Below the pieces are notes generated by a model. The model ran no database searches and was not told where the DNA came from. It saw only the letters and a list, made by a program, of their open reading frames with translations. Source: an uncultured beta proteobacterium (GTDB lineage Bacteria > Pseudomonadota > Gammaproteobacteria > Burkholderiales > SG8-39). Taken from it: DNA of 36,884 nt. The stretch lies in contig CADEDU010000004.1 of the NCBI GenBank assembly GCA_902826155.1, positions 37,366-74,249 on the forward strand. The letters run 5' to 3'. Positions 10,309-18,516 of the stretch are shown piece by piece; position 1 is the first letter of the stretch, and each line of letters starts with the position of its first letter. The position numbers and the translations under genes were made by a program.

Positions 10309-10356
10309 GGGTTTGGTTCAGGGGTTGGTCCCGGGTTTAGTCCCGGGTCTAGTCCA
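10309..10356. repeat. Four 12-bp tandem repeats between arnA2 and arnD
   Basis: Four abutting 12-base units (10309, 10321, 10333, 10345) follow the pattern GGGTTTRGTCCC with a few changes. The array begins inside the last codons of arnA2 and fills most of the gap before arnD. In the mRNA (minus strand) each unit starts with GGG or GGA and ends with CCC, so it could form small hairpins or pair in several registers. It is followed by CGAGA-TCAG-TCTCG, a five-base-pair hairpin at 10289-10302 or so. Confidence 0.85.
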
Positions 10357-11392
10357 TCAGCCGCCTGGCCTCTGCTACCTGCCCGCGATAGGCCTCTAAG
10401 ATGCGCTCGACCGCATCGCGCATGGCCACACGTGGGCGCCAACCCAGGTCGCGCATGGTGTTGGTGATCTTCGGCATGCGGTTCTGCACGTCCTGATAGC
10501 CCTTGCCGTAGTACGCGGTGGCGGTGGTCTTCACCAGCTTCACCTTGCGCGCATTGGTGGCGTACTCCGGATAGGCCTTGGCCATGGTGAGCATCATCTC
10601 GGCCAGTTCGCGCACCGAATAGTTGTTGCGCGGATTGCCGACGTTGTAGATCTGCCCGGAGGCGATGCGCTTCGGGTTGTCGATGATGCGCACCAGCGCG
10701 TCGATGCCGTCATCGACGTAGGTGAACGTGCGTCGCTGCCGGCCGCCGTCGACCAGTTGGATGTTCTCGCCGCGCACGATGTGGCCGAGGAACTGCGTGA
10801 TCACGCGCGAGCTGCCTTCCTTGGCGGTGTTGATGGAATCGAGCCCCGAGCCGATCCAGTTGAACGGCCGGAACAGCGTGAAATCCAGCTTCATCTCCAT
10901 GCCGTAGGCCCAGATGACGCGATCCATGAGCTGCTTGGCGCAGGCGTAGATCCAGCGCGGCTTGTTGATCGGACCAAGCACCAGCTCGGAGCTGTCGGGG
11001 TCGAACTCGCGATCGCGCGACATGCCGTACACCTCGGAGGTCGAGGGGAAGATCAAGCGCTTGTGATGCTTCACGCACGAACGCACGATCGGCAGGTTCG
11101 CCTCGAAGTCGAGTTCGAACACGCGCAGCGGTTCGCGCACGTAGGTGGCGGGCGTGGCGATCGCCACCAGCGGCAGCACCGTGTCGCACTTGCGGATGTG
11201 GTACTCGATCCACTCGCGGTTGATCGTGATGTCGCCCTCGAAGAAGTGAAAGCGCTTCTCGCCGCGCAGATCGCCGAGACGGTCGTCGGCCATATCCATG
11301 CCGTAGACCTCCCACTGCGTGGTCTCGATGATCCGCTTGGACAGGTGATGGCCGATGAAACCGTTGACGCCGAGGATCAGGATCTTCTTCAT
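10349..11392 (-). CDS. arnA: UDP-glucuronate decarboxylase (ArnA C-terminal half as a separate gene)
   Basis: Oxidatively decarboxylates UDP-glucuronate to UDP-4-keto-arabinose, using NAD+. The 347-residue short-chain dehydrogenase matches the C-terminal domain of E. coli ArnA along its whole length: NAD-binding GVNGFIG at 8-14, WIEYHIRKCD, VLPLVAIATP, the S-E-V-Y-G active-site stretch, Y-A-C-A-K, FRPFNWIG, and YYGKGYQDV followed by the conserved Arg. In E. coli this domain is fused to the formyltransferase; here that is the gene just upstream, which it overlaps by ATGA (11389-11392). This is the second half of a split ArnA, called arnA2 in the text. Confidence 0.94.
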   Translation of the reverse strand: MKKILILGVNGFIGHHLSKRIIETTQWEVYGMDMADDRLGDLRGEKRFHFFEGDITINREWIEYHIRKCDTVLPLVAIATPATYVREPLRVFELDFEANLPIVRSCVKHHKRLIFPSTSEVYGMSRDREFDPDSSELVLGPINKPRWIYACAKQLMDRVIWAYGMEMKLDFTLFRPFNWIGSGLDSINTAKEGSSRVITQFLGHIVRGENIQLVDGGRQRRTFTYVDDGIDALVRIIDNPKRIASGQIYNVGNPRNNYSVRELAEMMLTMAKAYPEYATNARKVKLVKTTATAYYGKGYQDVQNRMPKITNTMRDLGWRPRVAMRDAVERILEAYRGQVAEARRLMD

Positions 11393-12315
11393 GGCAGGGT
11401 TATCTCGTTGGCGCCGAACAGCGACGCGAAGGAACTTGCGGTAAGCGCGTGGCCGTCGAGTGTGGCGGCGACGATAGTGAGAAGGCCGCCGTCTTGCGCG
11501 CGCAGCCTGATGCGGTCGGTTTCGACGTACAAGCGCGCACCACGGCGCGGGTCGGCATCGCGTTCGCCTTGCGACCAGGTTTGCAGAATGCGCAACTCGC
11601 GTCCGTCGACCTGCGTGAACGCGCCAGGGTAGGGCGGCGCTACCGCACGCACCAGGTTGTGGATGGTGCTGGCGCCGAGTGTCCAGTCGATGCGACCGTC
11701 CTCGGGTTTGCGGCCACCGAAGTAGCTGCCCGCGCGCAAATCCTGTTCGCGCAGACTGGCGCGATCGGCGATCAGTGCGGGCAGCGCGCGATGCAACACG
11801 AGTTCTGCCGCGACCGTCACCTTGGCGAACACATCGCCCGCGGTGTCATTGGGCAGGATCGGCATCGCCTGCTGATCGACGATCCGACCCGCGTCGGGCT
11901 TGGCGACCATCTCGTGCAGGGTTGCTCCTGTCTGCGCTTCGCCGTGGAGTACCGCCCAGTTCACCGGCACCCGGCCACGATACTTCGGCAGCAGCGAGCC
12001 GTGCATGTTGAACGCGCCGCGTGAGGCGCTCGCCAGCAGGTCGGTCGACAGCATGTGGCGGTAGTAGAACGAAAACAGAAACTCCGGCGCGAGCGTTCGG
12101 ATGCGGGCCACGAACTCGGCCGTATTCGGATCGGCCGGCGTGACCACCGGTATGCCGGCATTGCGCGCGAGCGCAGCGACGCTGTCGAACCAGATGTTCT
12201 CGCCCGGCGCGTCTTCGTGGGTGACGACCAGGCGCACGTCGACGTTCTGGGCGAGGAGCACGGCGAGGCAGCGCACGCCCACATTGTGATAGGCAAACAC
12301 CACGGCGCTGGTCAT
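11389..12315 (-). CDS. arnA: UDP-Ara4N formyltransferase (ArnA N-terminal half as a separate gene)
   Basis: Transfers a formyl group from N10-formyltetrahydrofolate to UDP-4-amino-4-deoxy-L-arabinose. The 308-residue protein corresponds to the N-terminal domain of E. coli ArnA, with the catalytic triad N103, H105 (FNMHGSLLPKYRG) and D141 (KPDAGR), one residue off the E. coli numbering (102, 104, 140). The C-terminal OB-like domain includes AVAPPYPGAF. Its stop overlaps the decarboxylase start by 4 bases, which would couple translation of the two ArnA halves. It starts 22 bases after arnC without a good Shine-Dalgarno sequence. Called arnA1 in the text. Confidence 0.94.
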   Translation of the reverse strand: MTSAVVFAYHNVGVRCLAVLLAQNVDVRLVVTHEDAPGENIWFDSVAALARNAGIPVVTPADPNTAEFVARIRTLAPEFLFSFYYRHMLSTDLLASASRGAFNMHGSLLPKYRGRVPVNWAVLHGEAQTGATLHEMVAKPDAGRIVDQQAMPILPNDTAGDVFAKVTVAAELVLHRALPALIADRASLREQDLRAGSYFGGRKPEDGRIDWTLGASTIHNLVRAVAPPYPGAFTQVDGRELRILQTWSQGERDADPRRGARLYVETDRIRLRAQDGGLLTIVAATLDGHALTASSFASLFGANEITLP

Positions 12316-12337
12316 GGGCGATCGGTGCGCGAGCGAG

Positions 12338-13348
12338 TCAGACGGCGCGCTGCGAGCCCGCTGCCTGCGCGAACATCGTGTCGGTCTGCGGCGGCGCTTC
12401 GAACGATTCGGGCTTCGGTTCGAGAATCGCCTGGATGACGTAGCGCGGGCGCAACCGCACCTGCTGGTAGATGCGGCCGATGTATTCGCCGAGCAGGCCG
12501 ATGCCGAACAGGCAGATACCGATCAGGAAGAACGCGATGCTGAACAGCGTGAATAGCCCTTCAGCTTCGGGTCCGATGATCAACCGGCGAATCGCGAGCA
12601 ACACGAAGAATGCGAGCGACCCGAGTGACACCAGGATTCCTGCCAGGGAAAACAGCTCGAGCGGCACGGCCGAGAAGCCTGTGACCAGATCGAAGTTCAA
12701 GCGAATGAGCTTGTAGAGCGAATACTTCGTTTCACCGGCGGCGCGTTCCTCGTGCGCGACTTCGATTTCGGTCGGGTTCTGCGCGAAGGTGTAGGCAAGC
12801 GCCGGAATGAACGTGTTCACCTCGCGGCAGCTGTTGATCGCATCGACGATGTCGCGTGAGTAGGCGCGCAGCATGCAGCCCTGATCGGTCATGCGGATGT
12901 CGGTGATGCGTTCGCGCAGGCGATTCATCAGTCGCGAGGCTCTGCGGCGGAACCAGGTGTCCTGCCGCAGGCGTCGGATGGTGCCGATATAGTCGTAGCC
13001 CTCGTCCATCTTGGCGAGCAGCTTGCCGATCTCTTCGGGGGGATTCTGCAGGTCGGCGTCGAGGGTGACGACGCGCTGGCCACGGCATGCCTCGAAGCCG
13101 GCCATGATCGCCATGTGCTGGCCGAAGTTGCCGTTGAACAGCACGACTCGCGTCACATCGCGGCGTCTGGCGTACTGCTCGCGCAGCATCGCGGCGGAAC
13201 GGTCGGTGCTGCCGTCGTTCACGAACACGATCTCGTAGCTTCTGTCGAGTCGATCGAGTGCCGCATACAGGCGCTCGAACAGCCGCGGCAATCCGGCCTC
13301 CTCGTTGTAGACCGGGATGACGACCGAAACGTCAGGCGCGACGCTCAT
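12338..13348 (-). CDS. arnC: ArnC, undecaprenyl-phosphate Ara4FN transferase
   Basis: Family 2 glycosyltransferase that places formylated aminoarabinose on undecaprenyl phosphate at the inner membrane. The 336-residue protein begins with SVVIPVYNEEAGLPRL, has DADLQNPPEEI (metal/nucleotide-binding Asp residues), MTDQGCMLRAY, and two C-terminal membrane helices near residues 230-255 and 265-300. Dolichol-phosphate mannosyltransferase-like enzymes look similar, but arnB and arnA neighbours settle the call. ATG 13348 overlaps the arnB stop as ATGA. A longer in-frame start at 13387 would run deep into arnB and is rejected. Confidence 0.94.
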   Translation of the reverse strand: MSVAPDVSVVIPVYNEEAGLPRLFERLYAALDRLDRSYEIVFVNDGSTDRSAAMLREQYARRRDVTRVVLFNGNFGQHMAIMAGFEACRGQRVVTLDADLQNPPEEIGKLLAKMDEGYDYIGTIRRLRQDTWFRRRASRLMNRLRERITDIRMTDQGCMLRAYSRDIVDAINSCREVNTFIPALAYTFAQNPTEIEVAHEERAAGETKYSLYKLIRLNFDLVTGFSAVPLELFSLAGILVSLGSLAFFVLLAIRRLIIGPEAEGLFTLFSIAFFLIGICLFGIGLLGEYIGRIYQQVRLRPRYVIQAILEPKPESFEAPPQTDTMFAQAAGSQRAV

Positions 13349-14469
13349 TGCAGCATGCCCGCGAGCACGCGTTTGACCGCTGCGCAAACGCGCTCGACGT
13401 CACCTTCGGACATGCCCGGAAACAGCGGCAAGGTGACGATGCCGCGGCCCACGCGTTCGGCGTGCGGGAACTGACCTTCATGCCAGCCGAGCGACCGATA
13501 CAGCTTGAACAGATGAATGGCCGGGTAATGCACGCCGATGCCGATCTCCTCGGCGCGCATCGCTGCGATGAAATCGGCGCGGGTGCCACGCATGCGCTCG
13601 AGCGGCAGCACCACCTGGAACATGTGCCAGTTCGAATGTTCGAAGTCGGCGGGCGGCAGCGCGCACCCCAGTGCGCGATCGAATGAACGAAAGTAGCGCC
13701 GTGCCAGGCGCTTGCGTTTGTCGTTGAACGTATCGAGGCGCGGGAGCTGGCCCAGGCCGACGCGCGCGGCGACATCGGTGAGATTGGCTTTCTCACCGGG
13801 GATCTCCACCTCCATGCCGTCTTCGCCGGATCGCTGCACGCCTTGAAAGCGCAGCTGTTCGCACAGCTTCACCTCGCGCTCGTGGTTGAGCACCAGCGCG
13901 CCGCCTTCGATCGTGGTGATGTTCTTGTTGGCGTGAAAGCTGAACGAGATCAGATCGCCGCGGCTGCCGATGTGTTGCCCGTTCCAGGTGCTGCCGATCG
14001 CCTGGGCCGCGTCTTCGATCACACGCAGGCCGTGGCGCGCGGCGATGTCGTGCAGACGATCGAGATCGACGGGCAGCCCAGCGAGATAGACCGGCAGGAT
14101 GGCACGCGTGCGCGGGGTGATCGCCGCCTCGATGCGGTCGAGATCGATGTTGCGCGTGAGCGGATCGATGTCGACGAACACCGGTCGCGCCCCGACGGCC
14201 AGCACGACGTTGGCGGTGGCAACCCAGGTGAGCGGCGTGGTGATGACTTCATGCCCCGGGCCGATGCCGGCGATCCGCAATGCCACTTCCATCGTGACGG
14301 TGCCGGAGTTGAATACGCGCACGTGGCGTCCACCGAGGTAATCCGACAGCGCGGCTTCGAACTCCTTCACCTTCGGGCCGGTGGTGATCCAGCCGGAGCG
14401 CAGTACCTCGACGACGCCCTCGATCGTGTCCTGATCGAGCGTGGGGCGGGTGAAGGGAAGGAAGGCCAT
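13345..14469 (-). CDS. arnB: ArnB, UDP-Ara4O aminotransferase
   Basis: PLP-dependent transaminase making UDP-4-amino-4-deoxy-L-arabinose from the 4-keto sugar and glutamate. The 374-residue length fits. The segment FLPFTRPTLD starts the protein, EDAAQAIGS binds PLP, and K182 in FSFHANKNITTIEGG is the Schiff-base lysine (K183 in E. coli). PEGYP-like sugar aminotransferases of the DegT family are alternatives, but the operon makes ArnB nearly certain. ATG 14469 lies 17 bases after the flippase-subunit gene. Upstream in-frame codons read through that gene and are not used. Confidence 0.95.
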   Translation of the reverse strand: MAFLPFTRPTLDQDTIEGVVEVLRSGWITTGPKVKEFEAALSDYLGGRHVRVFNSGTVTMEVALRIAGIGPGHEVITTPLTWVATANVVLAVGARPVFVDIDPLTRNIDLDRIEAAITPRTRAILPVYLAGLPVDLDRLHDIAARHGLRVIEDAAQAIGSTWNGQHIGSRGDLISFSFHANKNITTIEGGALVLNHEREVKLCEQLRFQGVQRSGEDGMEVEIPGEKANLTDVAARVGLGQLPRLDTFNDKRKRLARRYFRSFDRALGCALPPADFEHSNWHMFQVVLPLERMRGTRADFIAAMRAEEIGIGVHYPAIHLFKLYRSLGWHEGQFPHAERVGRGIVTLPLFPGMSEGDVERVCAAVKRVLAGMLQ

Positions 14470-14486
14470 GGCGCGAACGGAGGCGG

Positions 14487-14858
14487 CTAGCTGCGTGCGA
14501 CCAGCCACACGCCGACGACGATGAAGCCGATCCCGGTCCAGCGCTGCACGTTGAGGTCTTCGCCGAAGAAGTGCCACGCGGCGATCGCGTTGATGACGTA
14601 GCCGATCGAGAGCATGGGATAGGCGATGCTCACCTGCACGCGTGAGAGCGCCATGATCCACACGATGAGGCTCGCTGCATAACAGATCATGCCGGCGATG
14701 ATCGGCGGCTGCATCGCGAGCTTGAGCGAGATCGGCAGTGCGTTGCTGGCCGAGAACTCGAACTGGCCGACCGCGTTCGTGCCCGCCTTGAGCAGCAACT
14801 GCGCGACGGCGTTCAGCACCACGCCGAGCAGGATCAGCGTCAGGCTGATGGCGCTCAC
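14487..14858 (-). CDS. ArnE/ArnF-like small multidrug-resistance-type flippase subunit
   Basis: A 123-residue membrane protein with four hydrophobic helices (about 3-22, 45-65, 70-90 and 100-120) and EmrE-family features, including NAVAQLLLKAG in helix 1. In enterobacteria ArnE and ArnF together flip Ara4N-undecaprenyl phosphate to the periplasm; here there is only one such gene, so it may act as a homodimer. I cannot decide between ArnE and ArnF. The start GTG 14858 overlaps the arnT stop as GTGA, with GGAG 7 bases before it. The arnB start follows 17 bases after its stop. Confidence 0.88.
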   Translation of the reverse strand: MSAISLTLILLGVVLNAVAQLLLKAGTNAVGQFEFSASNALPISLKLAMQPPIIAGMICYAASLIVWIMALSRVQVSIAYPMLSIGYVINAIAAWHFFGEDLNVQRWTGIGFIVVGVWLVARS

Positions 14859-16504
14859 GAGCCGCTCCGGTGGACGACGACGCGGCGAGCATCGCGCGCG
14901 ATGACCCGCATCGGCAGTGCTCGCAGCTGAAAGGAGGCGTGCACGTCGGGGGCCATCACGGCGATCGCATCGGCATCGTTGAGCCAGCGCTTTTCGAAGG
15001 CGGCGAAGCTGTCGACGTAACGTTGCGGCTCCCAGTCGATCGCGGCGGCGAGTTCGTCTTTGAAGGCCACGATCGTAAGCGTGCGCTGGAGATAGAACGG
15101 GAGCGAATGTTCGAACATGCCCACGAAATAAAGCCGCGTCTGCGGCGTGAGTTCGGGCTTGATTTTCTGGACGATATGATACGACGAATACACCGGCGCC
15201 AAGCTCTGGTGGCCGCTGATGATCAGCTGCATACCGAGCAGGCTGCTCACCCCGATCGCGAGCACCGAGGCAAGGATGCGCGTGCGGCGTGCGAGCACGA
15301 TGGCGACGATCGCGCCGGCGGTGAACGTGATGCCGGCGCCCACCAGCCAGGGAATGTAGTGCTTCATCAGCGCAGCAACCTCGGCGTGACGCGCGCCGGC
15401 CTGGGCGTAGAAGGCACCCGCGATCAGCCCGATGCCCAGTGCCAGCGCCACGATCCAATGCATCACGAGCGCGCGGCCTGACATCGTCGCCAGATGCAGG
15501 GCCACGAGCACGGCCATCGCTGGAACGATCGGCAGCAGATACGAGGGCAGCTTCGAACTGGAGGCCGAGAAGAACACGAAGACCACTACGATCCAGGCGA
15601 GCAGCAGGCGCTGAGGCTGGAATCGTGACGGTGCGTGGCTGATGCCGGCGCGAATCGCGCCGATGACGGCAGTGGTGAACGGCAGCAAGCCGACGAGCAG
15701 GACCGGGATGAAGTACCACCACGGTTCGTAGCGTCCATGCTCCTTGGTGAGGAAGCGTGTGAAGTGCTCGCGAATGAAGAAGAACTCCACGAACTCGGAA
15801 TTGCGCTGGGCCACGAGGACGAACCACGGGACCGTGATGATCGCGAAGACGGCAATGCCTGGTAGCCATTGCAACCGCGCGAGCAGACGCCAATCGCGGT
15901 GCCACAGCACGTACAGCCCCAGGGCACCCGCCGGCAGCACCACGCCGATCAACCCTTTGCTCATCAGCGCCAGCGCTGCGCACGCCCAGGCGAGGATCAT
16001 CCACGCGCGCTGCCCAGCCGGTGTGGTCTGGTCGCGCTGGGCGAGTGCCAACGCGAATATCGATGCCGAGAGGAAAGCCGCGAGGCTCATGTCGAGCGAA
16101 GCGAAGTGCCCCAGACTCACCCAGTAAGCCGACCCGAACAGCACCGTGCCGCTCAGAATGCCTACTGCCGTGCCGAACAGGCGTGCCCCGGCGAACGCGG
16201 CGAACAGCGCCGCCGCGAAACCGGTGAGCGCGGTCCACAGGCGTGCGGTCCACTCGTTGATGCCGAAAGCCTTGTAAGCCGCGGCGGTGGCCCAGTACTG
16301 CAGGGGCGGCTTGTAGAAGTACTTGTAGCCGTTCAGCCTTGGTGTCACCCAATCGTCGTCGGCCATCATTTCGCGCGCGATCTCGGCGTAACGGCCTTCA
16401 TCGGTCTTGACCAGATGCCGGTAGTCGAGGTTGGCGAACCATAGAAATGCGGCAAGCAACGCCAGCAGCAGCAGCGAACGGGGCGCGGCGACGGACAGGT
16501 TCAT
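14855..16504 (-). CDS. arnT: ArnT-type lipid A aminoarabinose transferase (PMT family)
   Basis: Inner-membrane glycosyltransferase of the GT-C fold that moves Ara4N from undecaprenyl phosphate to lipid A, lowering its negative charge. The 549-residue protein has about 12 hydrophobic helices. After helix 1 it shows KTDEGRYAEIAREMM, matching the conserved Asp-Glu-x-Arg-Tyr-Ala-Glu loop of ArnT, then YKYFYKPPLQYW. ATG 16504 (MNLSV) is preferred over TTG 16519; neither has a good ribosome binding site. It stands 43 bases after the Mth938-type gene and is coupled to the small flippase subunit by a GTGA overlap. Confidence 0.93.
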   Translation of the reverse strand: MNLSVAAPRSLLLLALLAAFLWFANLDYRHLVKTDEGRYAEIAREMMADDDWVTPRLNGYKYFYKPPLQYWATAAAYKAFGINEWTARLWTALTGFAAALFAAFAGARLFGTAVGILSGTVLFGSAYWVSLGHFASLDMSLAAFLSASIFALALAQRDQTTPAGQRAWMILAWACAALALMSKGLIGVVLPAGALGLYVLWHRDWRLLARLQWLPGIAVFAIITVPWFVLVAQRNSEFVEFFFIREHFTRFLTKEHGRYEPWWYFIPVLLVGLLPFTTAVIGAIRAGISHAPSRFQPQRLLLAWIVVVFVFFSASSSKLPSYLLPIVPAMAVLVALHLATMSGRALVMHWIVALALGIGLIAGAFYAQAGARHAEVAALMKHYIPWLVGAGITFTAGAIVAIVLARRTRILASVLAIGVSSLLGMQLIISGHQSLAPVYSSYHIVQKIKPELTPQTRLYFVGMFEHSLPFYLQRTLTIVAFKDELAAAIDWEPQRYVDSFAAFEKRWLNDADAIAVMAPDVHASFQLRALPMRVIARDARRVVVHRSGS

Positions 16505-16547
16505 GAAGCGCGTGCCCAAGGCGCGTCGCCGGCGGGAATGCGCGGGC

Positions 16548-16919
16548 TCACTCGACGATCAGGGCGGCCGCGACCTTGCGCCCTTCGCCCATCAGGATGT
16601 TGTAGGTGCGGCACGCCGCGTGCGTGTCCATGACTTCGAGCCCGATGCGAGCTTCATGGACGGCCCGACTCAATGCAGGCGACGGAAACCGCAGCCGCTT
16701 GCCGGTGCCGAGCAGCAGGATCTCGCATTCGACTCGCGACAATTCGACGAAGTGCGCTTCGGTGAGCGCATCGAAGCTCGCGGCCGGCCAGTCGCGAATC
16801 AAGGTCTCGGGCGCAACGATCAGGCTGCGCTCCAGGCGTTCGCCATTGATCGACACGAACCCTGCGCCATAGGCACTGACCAGGTTCTGCTGCGTTGCGG
16901 TCTGAAGATGCAGTTTCAC
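16548..16919 (-). CDS. Mth938/NDUFAF3-like domain protein
   Basis: A 123-residue soluble protein with the fold seen in Mth938 and mitochondrial NDUFAF3. Visible family features are SINGERLERSLIVAPETLI in the first half, then EILLLGTGKRLRFP and a C-terminal AACRTYNILMGEGRKVAAALI stretch. The biochemical role in bacteria is not established. It starts with GTG 16919 and is the first gene of the minus-strand arn run, so it is probably co-transcribed with arnT; a link to lipid A is not implied by its fold. Confidence 0.9.
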   Translation of the reverse strand: MKLHLQTATQQNLVSAYGAGFVSINGERLERSLIVAPETLIRDWPAASFDALTEAHFVELSRVECEILLLGTGKRLRFPSPALSRAVHEARIGLEVMDTHAACRTYNILMGEGRKVAAALIVE

Positions 16920-16948
16920 GGGCCGGGGACGGGGGGCAGCGCGCGGTT

Positions 16949-16970
16949 AAACGCGAAGTCAAAACGCGAA
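16949..16970 (-). promoter_or_regulatory. Direct repeat in the arn operon leader, possible operator
   Basis: AAACGCGAA occurs at 16949-16957 and 16962-16970, exactly 13 bases apart, with a third partial copy AAACGTAAT at 16972-16980. On the minus strand this reads TTCGCGTTT-N4-TTCGCGTTT, about 30-50 bases downstream of the start site predicted from the TATAAT at 17007. Tandem half-sites like this often bind response regulators. The 13-base period does not match PmrA or PhoP boxes (11 bases), so the factor is unknown. Confidence 0.4.
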
Positions 16971-16979
16971 AAAACGTAA

Positions 16980-17065
16980 TTGCGATGCGGGGTTAGCTTC
17001 GGTAGGATTATAGTCGTTCTTCCGGATCGGCCCGAGCTTCCCGGCCCGCATCGTGCCGCTTTTTT
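16980..17065 (+). promoter_or_regulatory. Promoter and leader region for alaC
   Basis: TTGCGA (16980-16985), a 17-base spacer and TAGGAT (17003-17008) form a fair sigma70 promoter reading toward alaC, predicting a start near 17015 and a leader of about 198 bases. In the leader, CGGC at 17042-17045 can pair with GCCG at 17055-17058, followed by CTTTTTT, a weak terminator-like element that could attenuate. The 11-base repeats lie further downstream. Confidence 0.4.
17007..17012 (-). promoter_or_regulatory. Perfect -10 box reading toward the arn operon
   Basis: The minus strand has TATAAT here, an exact -10 consensus, overlapping the -10 of the divergent alaC promoter. No good -35 stands 16-18 bases upstream, so an activator may be needed. 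The predicted leader before the GTG of the Mth938-type gene is about 80 bases. Confidence 0.4.
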
Positions 17066-17129
17066 GCCGGCGTCCTGACAGCTTTGGGCGTCACTCTCGG
17101 GCCTGCAGCGCTCGCTCGTTTGCGGCTCT

Positions 17130-17184
17130 GTCTGCACCTCGTCTGCACCCCGTCTGCACCCCGTCTGCACCCCGTCTGCAACAT
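17130..17184. repeat. Five 11-bp tandem repeats in the alaC leader
   Basis: GTCTGCA recurs at 17130, 17141, 17152, 17163 and 17174, giving five units of GTCTGCACCCC. The first has one change and the last ends as GTCTGCAACAT. The array stops 28 bases before the alaC ATG. The unit length is not a multiple of three and it lies outside the protein, so it is a leader element rather than coding. Confidence 0.9.
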
Positions 17185-17212
17185 TTCTGGTCCACCGCAC
17201 GTCACCCTCATC

Positions 17213-18430
17213 ATGTCCGCCAAACCGCCCCGCGAGTTCTCGCGCATCAAACGCCTGCCGCCGTACGTGTTCAACATCACCGGCGAGCTCAAGCAGGCGG
17301 CGCGGCGTCGTGGCGAAGACATCATCGATCTGTCGATGGGTAACCCCGACGGTCCGACGCCGCCGCACATCGTCGACAAACTCGTAGAGACGGTGCAGCG
17401 TACCGATACGCACGGCTACTCGGTGTCCAAGGGCATCCCGCGCCTGCGCCGCGCGATCACCAACTGGTATGCGCAGCGCTACGGCGTGAGCTTCGATCCG
17501 GAGTCCGAGGCGATCGTCACCATCGGCTCCAAGGAAGGTCTTGCCCATCTGATGCTCGCCACGCTCGATCGCGGCGACACGGTGCTGGTGCCCAACCCGA
17601 GCTACCCGATCCACATCTACGGCGCGATCATCGCCGGCGCCGACATCCGCTCGGTGCGCATGACTCCGGGTGTCGATTTCTTCGCCGAGCTCGAGCGCGC
17701 GATTCGCGAATCGTTCCCGAAGCCGAAGATGATGATCCTCGGTTTTCCCTCGAACCCGACCGCGCAGTGTGTCGATCCGGCGTTCTTCGAGCATGTCATC
17801 GCGCTGGCCAGGCAGCACGACATTCTCGTGGTGCACGATCTCGCTTATGCCGATATCGTGTTCGATGACTACCAGGCGCCCTCGATCATGCAGGTGCCCG
17901 GCGCGCGCGACGTGGCGGTCGAGTTCTTCACCATGAGCAAGAGCTACAACATGGCCGGCTGGCGCATCGGCTTCATGGTCGGCAACAAGGAGCTCGTCAC
18001 CGCGCTGGCGCGGATCAAGAGCTATCACGACTACGGCACGTTCACGCCGCTACAGGTGGCTGCGATCGCCGCGCTCGAAGGGCCGCAGCAATGCGTCGAA
18101 GAAATCCGCGCGAAGTATCAGAAACGCCGTGACGTGCTGGTCAAGGGCTTGCATGAGGCCGGCTGGATGGTCGAGACGCCGCGCGCGTCGATGTACATCT
18201 GGGCCGAGATTCCCGATTTCTACAAGTCGCTCGGATCACTCGAGTTCGCCAAGAAGCTGCTGGACGATGCCAAGGTCGCGGTATCGCCCGGCGTGGGATT
18301 CGGGGAATACGGTGACACCCACGTACGCATGGCGCTGATCGAGAACGAGGCGCGTACGCGCCAGGCGGTGCGCGGCATCAAGGAGATGTTCCGCAAGGAC
18401 GGCGTGCTCAAGGCGCGTCGCGCTGCCTGA
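17213..18430 (+). CDS. alaC: Alanine-synthesising aminotransferase (AlaC-like)
   Basis: Class I/II PLP aminotransferase expected to make alanine from pyruvate and glutamate. The 405-residue protein begins [13 protein letters not shown] and continues with [32 protein letters not shown] and the PLP-lysine K243 in [15 protein letters not shown], features shared with AlaC and LL-diaminopimelate aminotransferase-like enzymes. ATG 17213 is chosen since homologues begin about here; the upstream in-frame sequence is the 11-base repeat. No Shine-Dalgarno sequence is present. hom follows 86 bases downstream, an order common in betaproteobacteria, and the two are likely one transcription unit with thrC. 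Confidence 0.93.
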   Translation: MSAKPPREFSRIKRLPPYVFNITGELKQAARRRGEDIIDLSMGNPDGPTPPHIVDKLVETVQRTDTHGYSVSKGIPRLRRAITNWYAQRYGVSFDPESEAIVTIGSKEGLAHLMLATLDRGDTVLVPNPSYPIHIYGAIIAGADIRSVRMTPGVDFFAELERAIRESFPKPKMMILGFPSNPTAQCVDPAFFEHVIALARQHDILVVHDLAYADIVFDDYQAPSIMQVPGARDVAVEFFTMSKSYNMAGWRIGFMVGNKELVTALARIKSYHDYGTFTPLQVAAIAALEGPQQCVEEIRAKYQKRRDVLVKGLHEAGWMVETPRASMYIWAEIPDFYKSLGSLEFAKKLLDDAKVAVSPGVGFGEYGDTHVRMALIENEARTRQAVRGIKEMFRKDGVLKARRAA

Positions 18431-18516
18431 TCTCGCCGGCTCGCGCGACCAAGCGCGCGCGGTCGAACGCTCGGACGCTCGAACATTCCAGCACTCGCTG
18501 TGAGAAGGGATCGGCA

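Noticed and set aside
16949..16970. PmrA or PhoP box for the arn operon
   Set aside because: Half-sites are 13 bases apart and do not match the known box sequences; kept only as an unassigned direct repeat.
17130..17184. Possible CRISPR-like array
   Set aside because: Units are only 11 bases and directly abutting with no spacers, and no cas genes are present.
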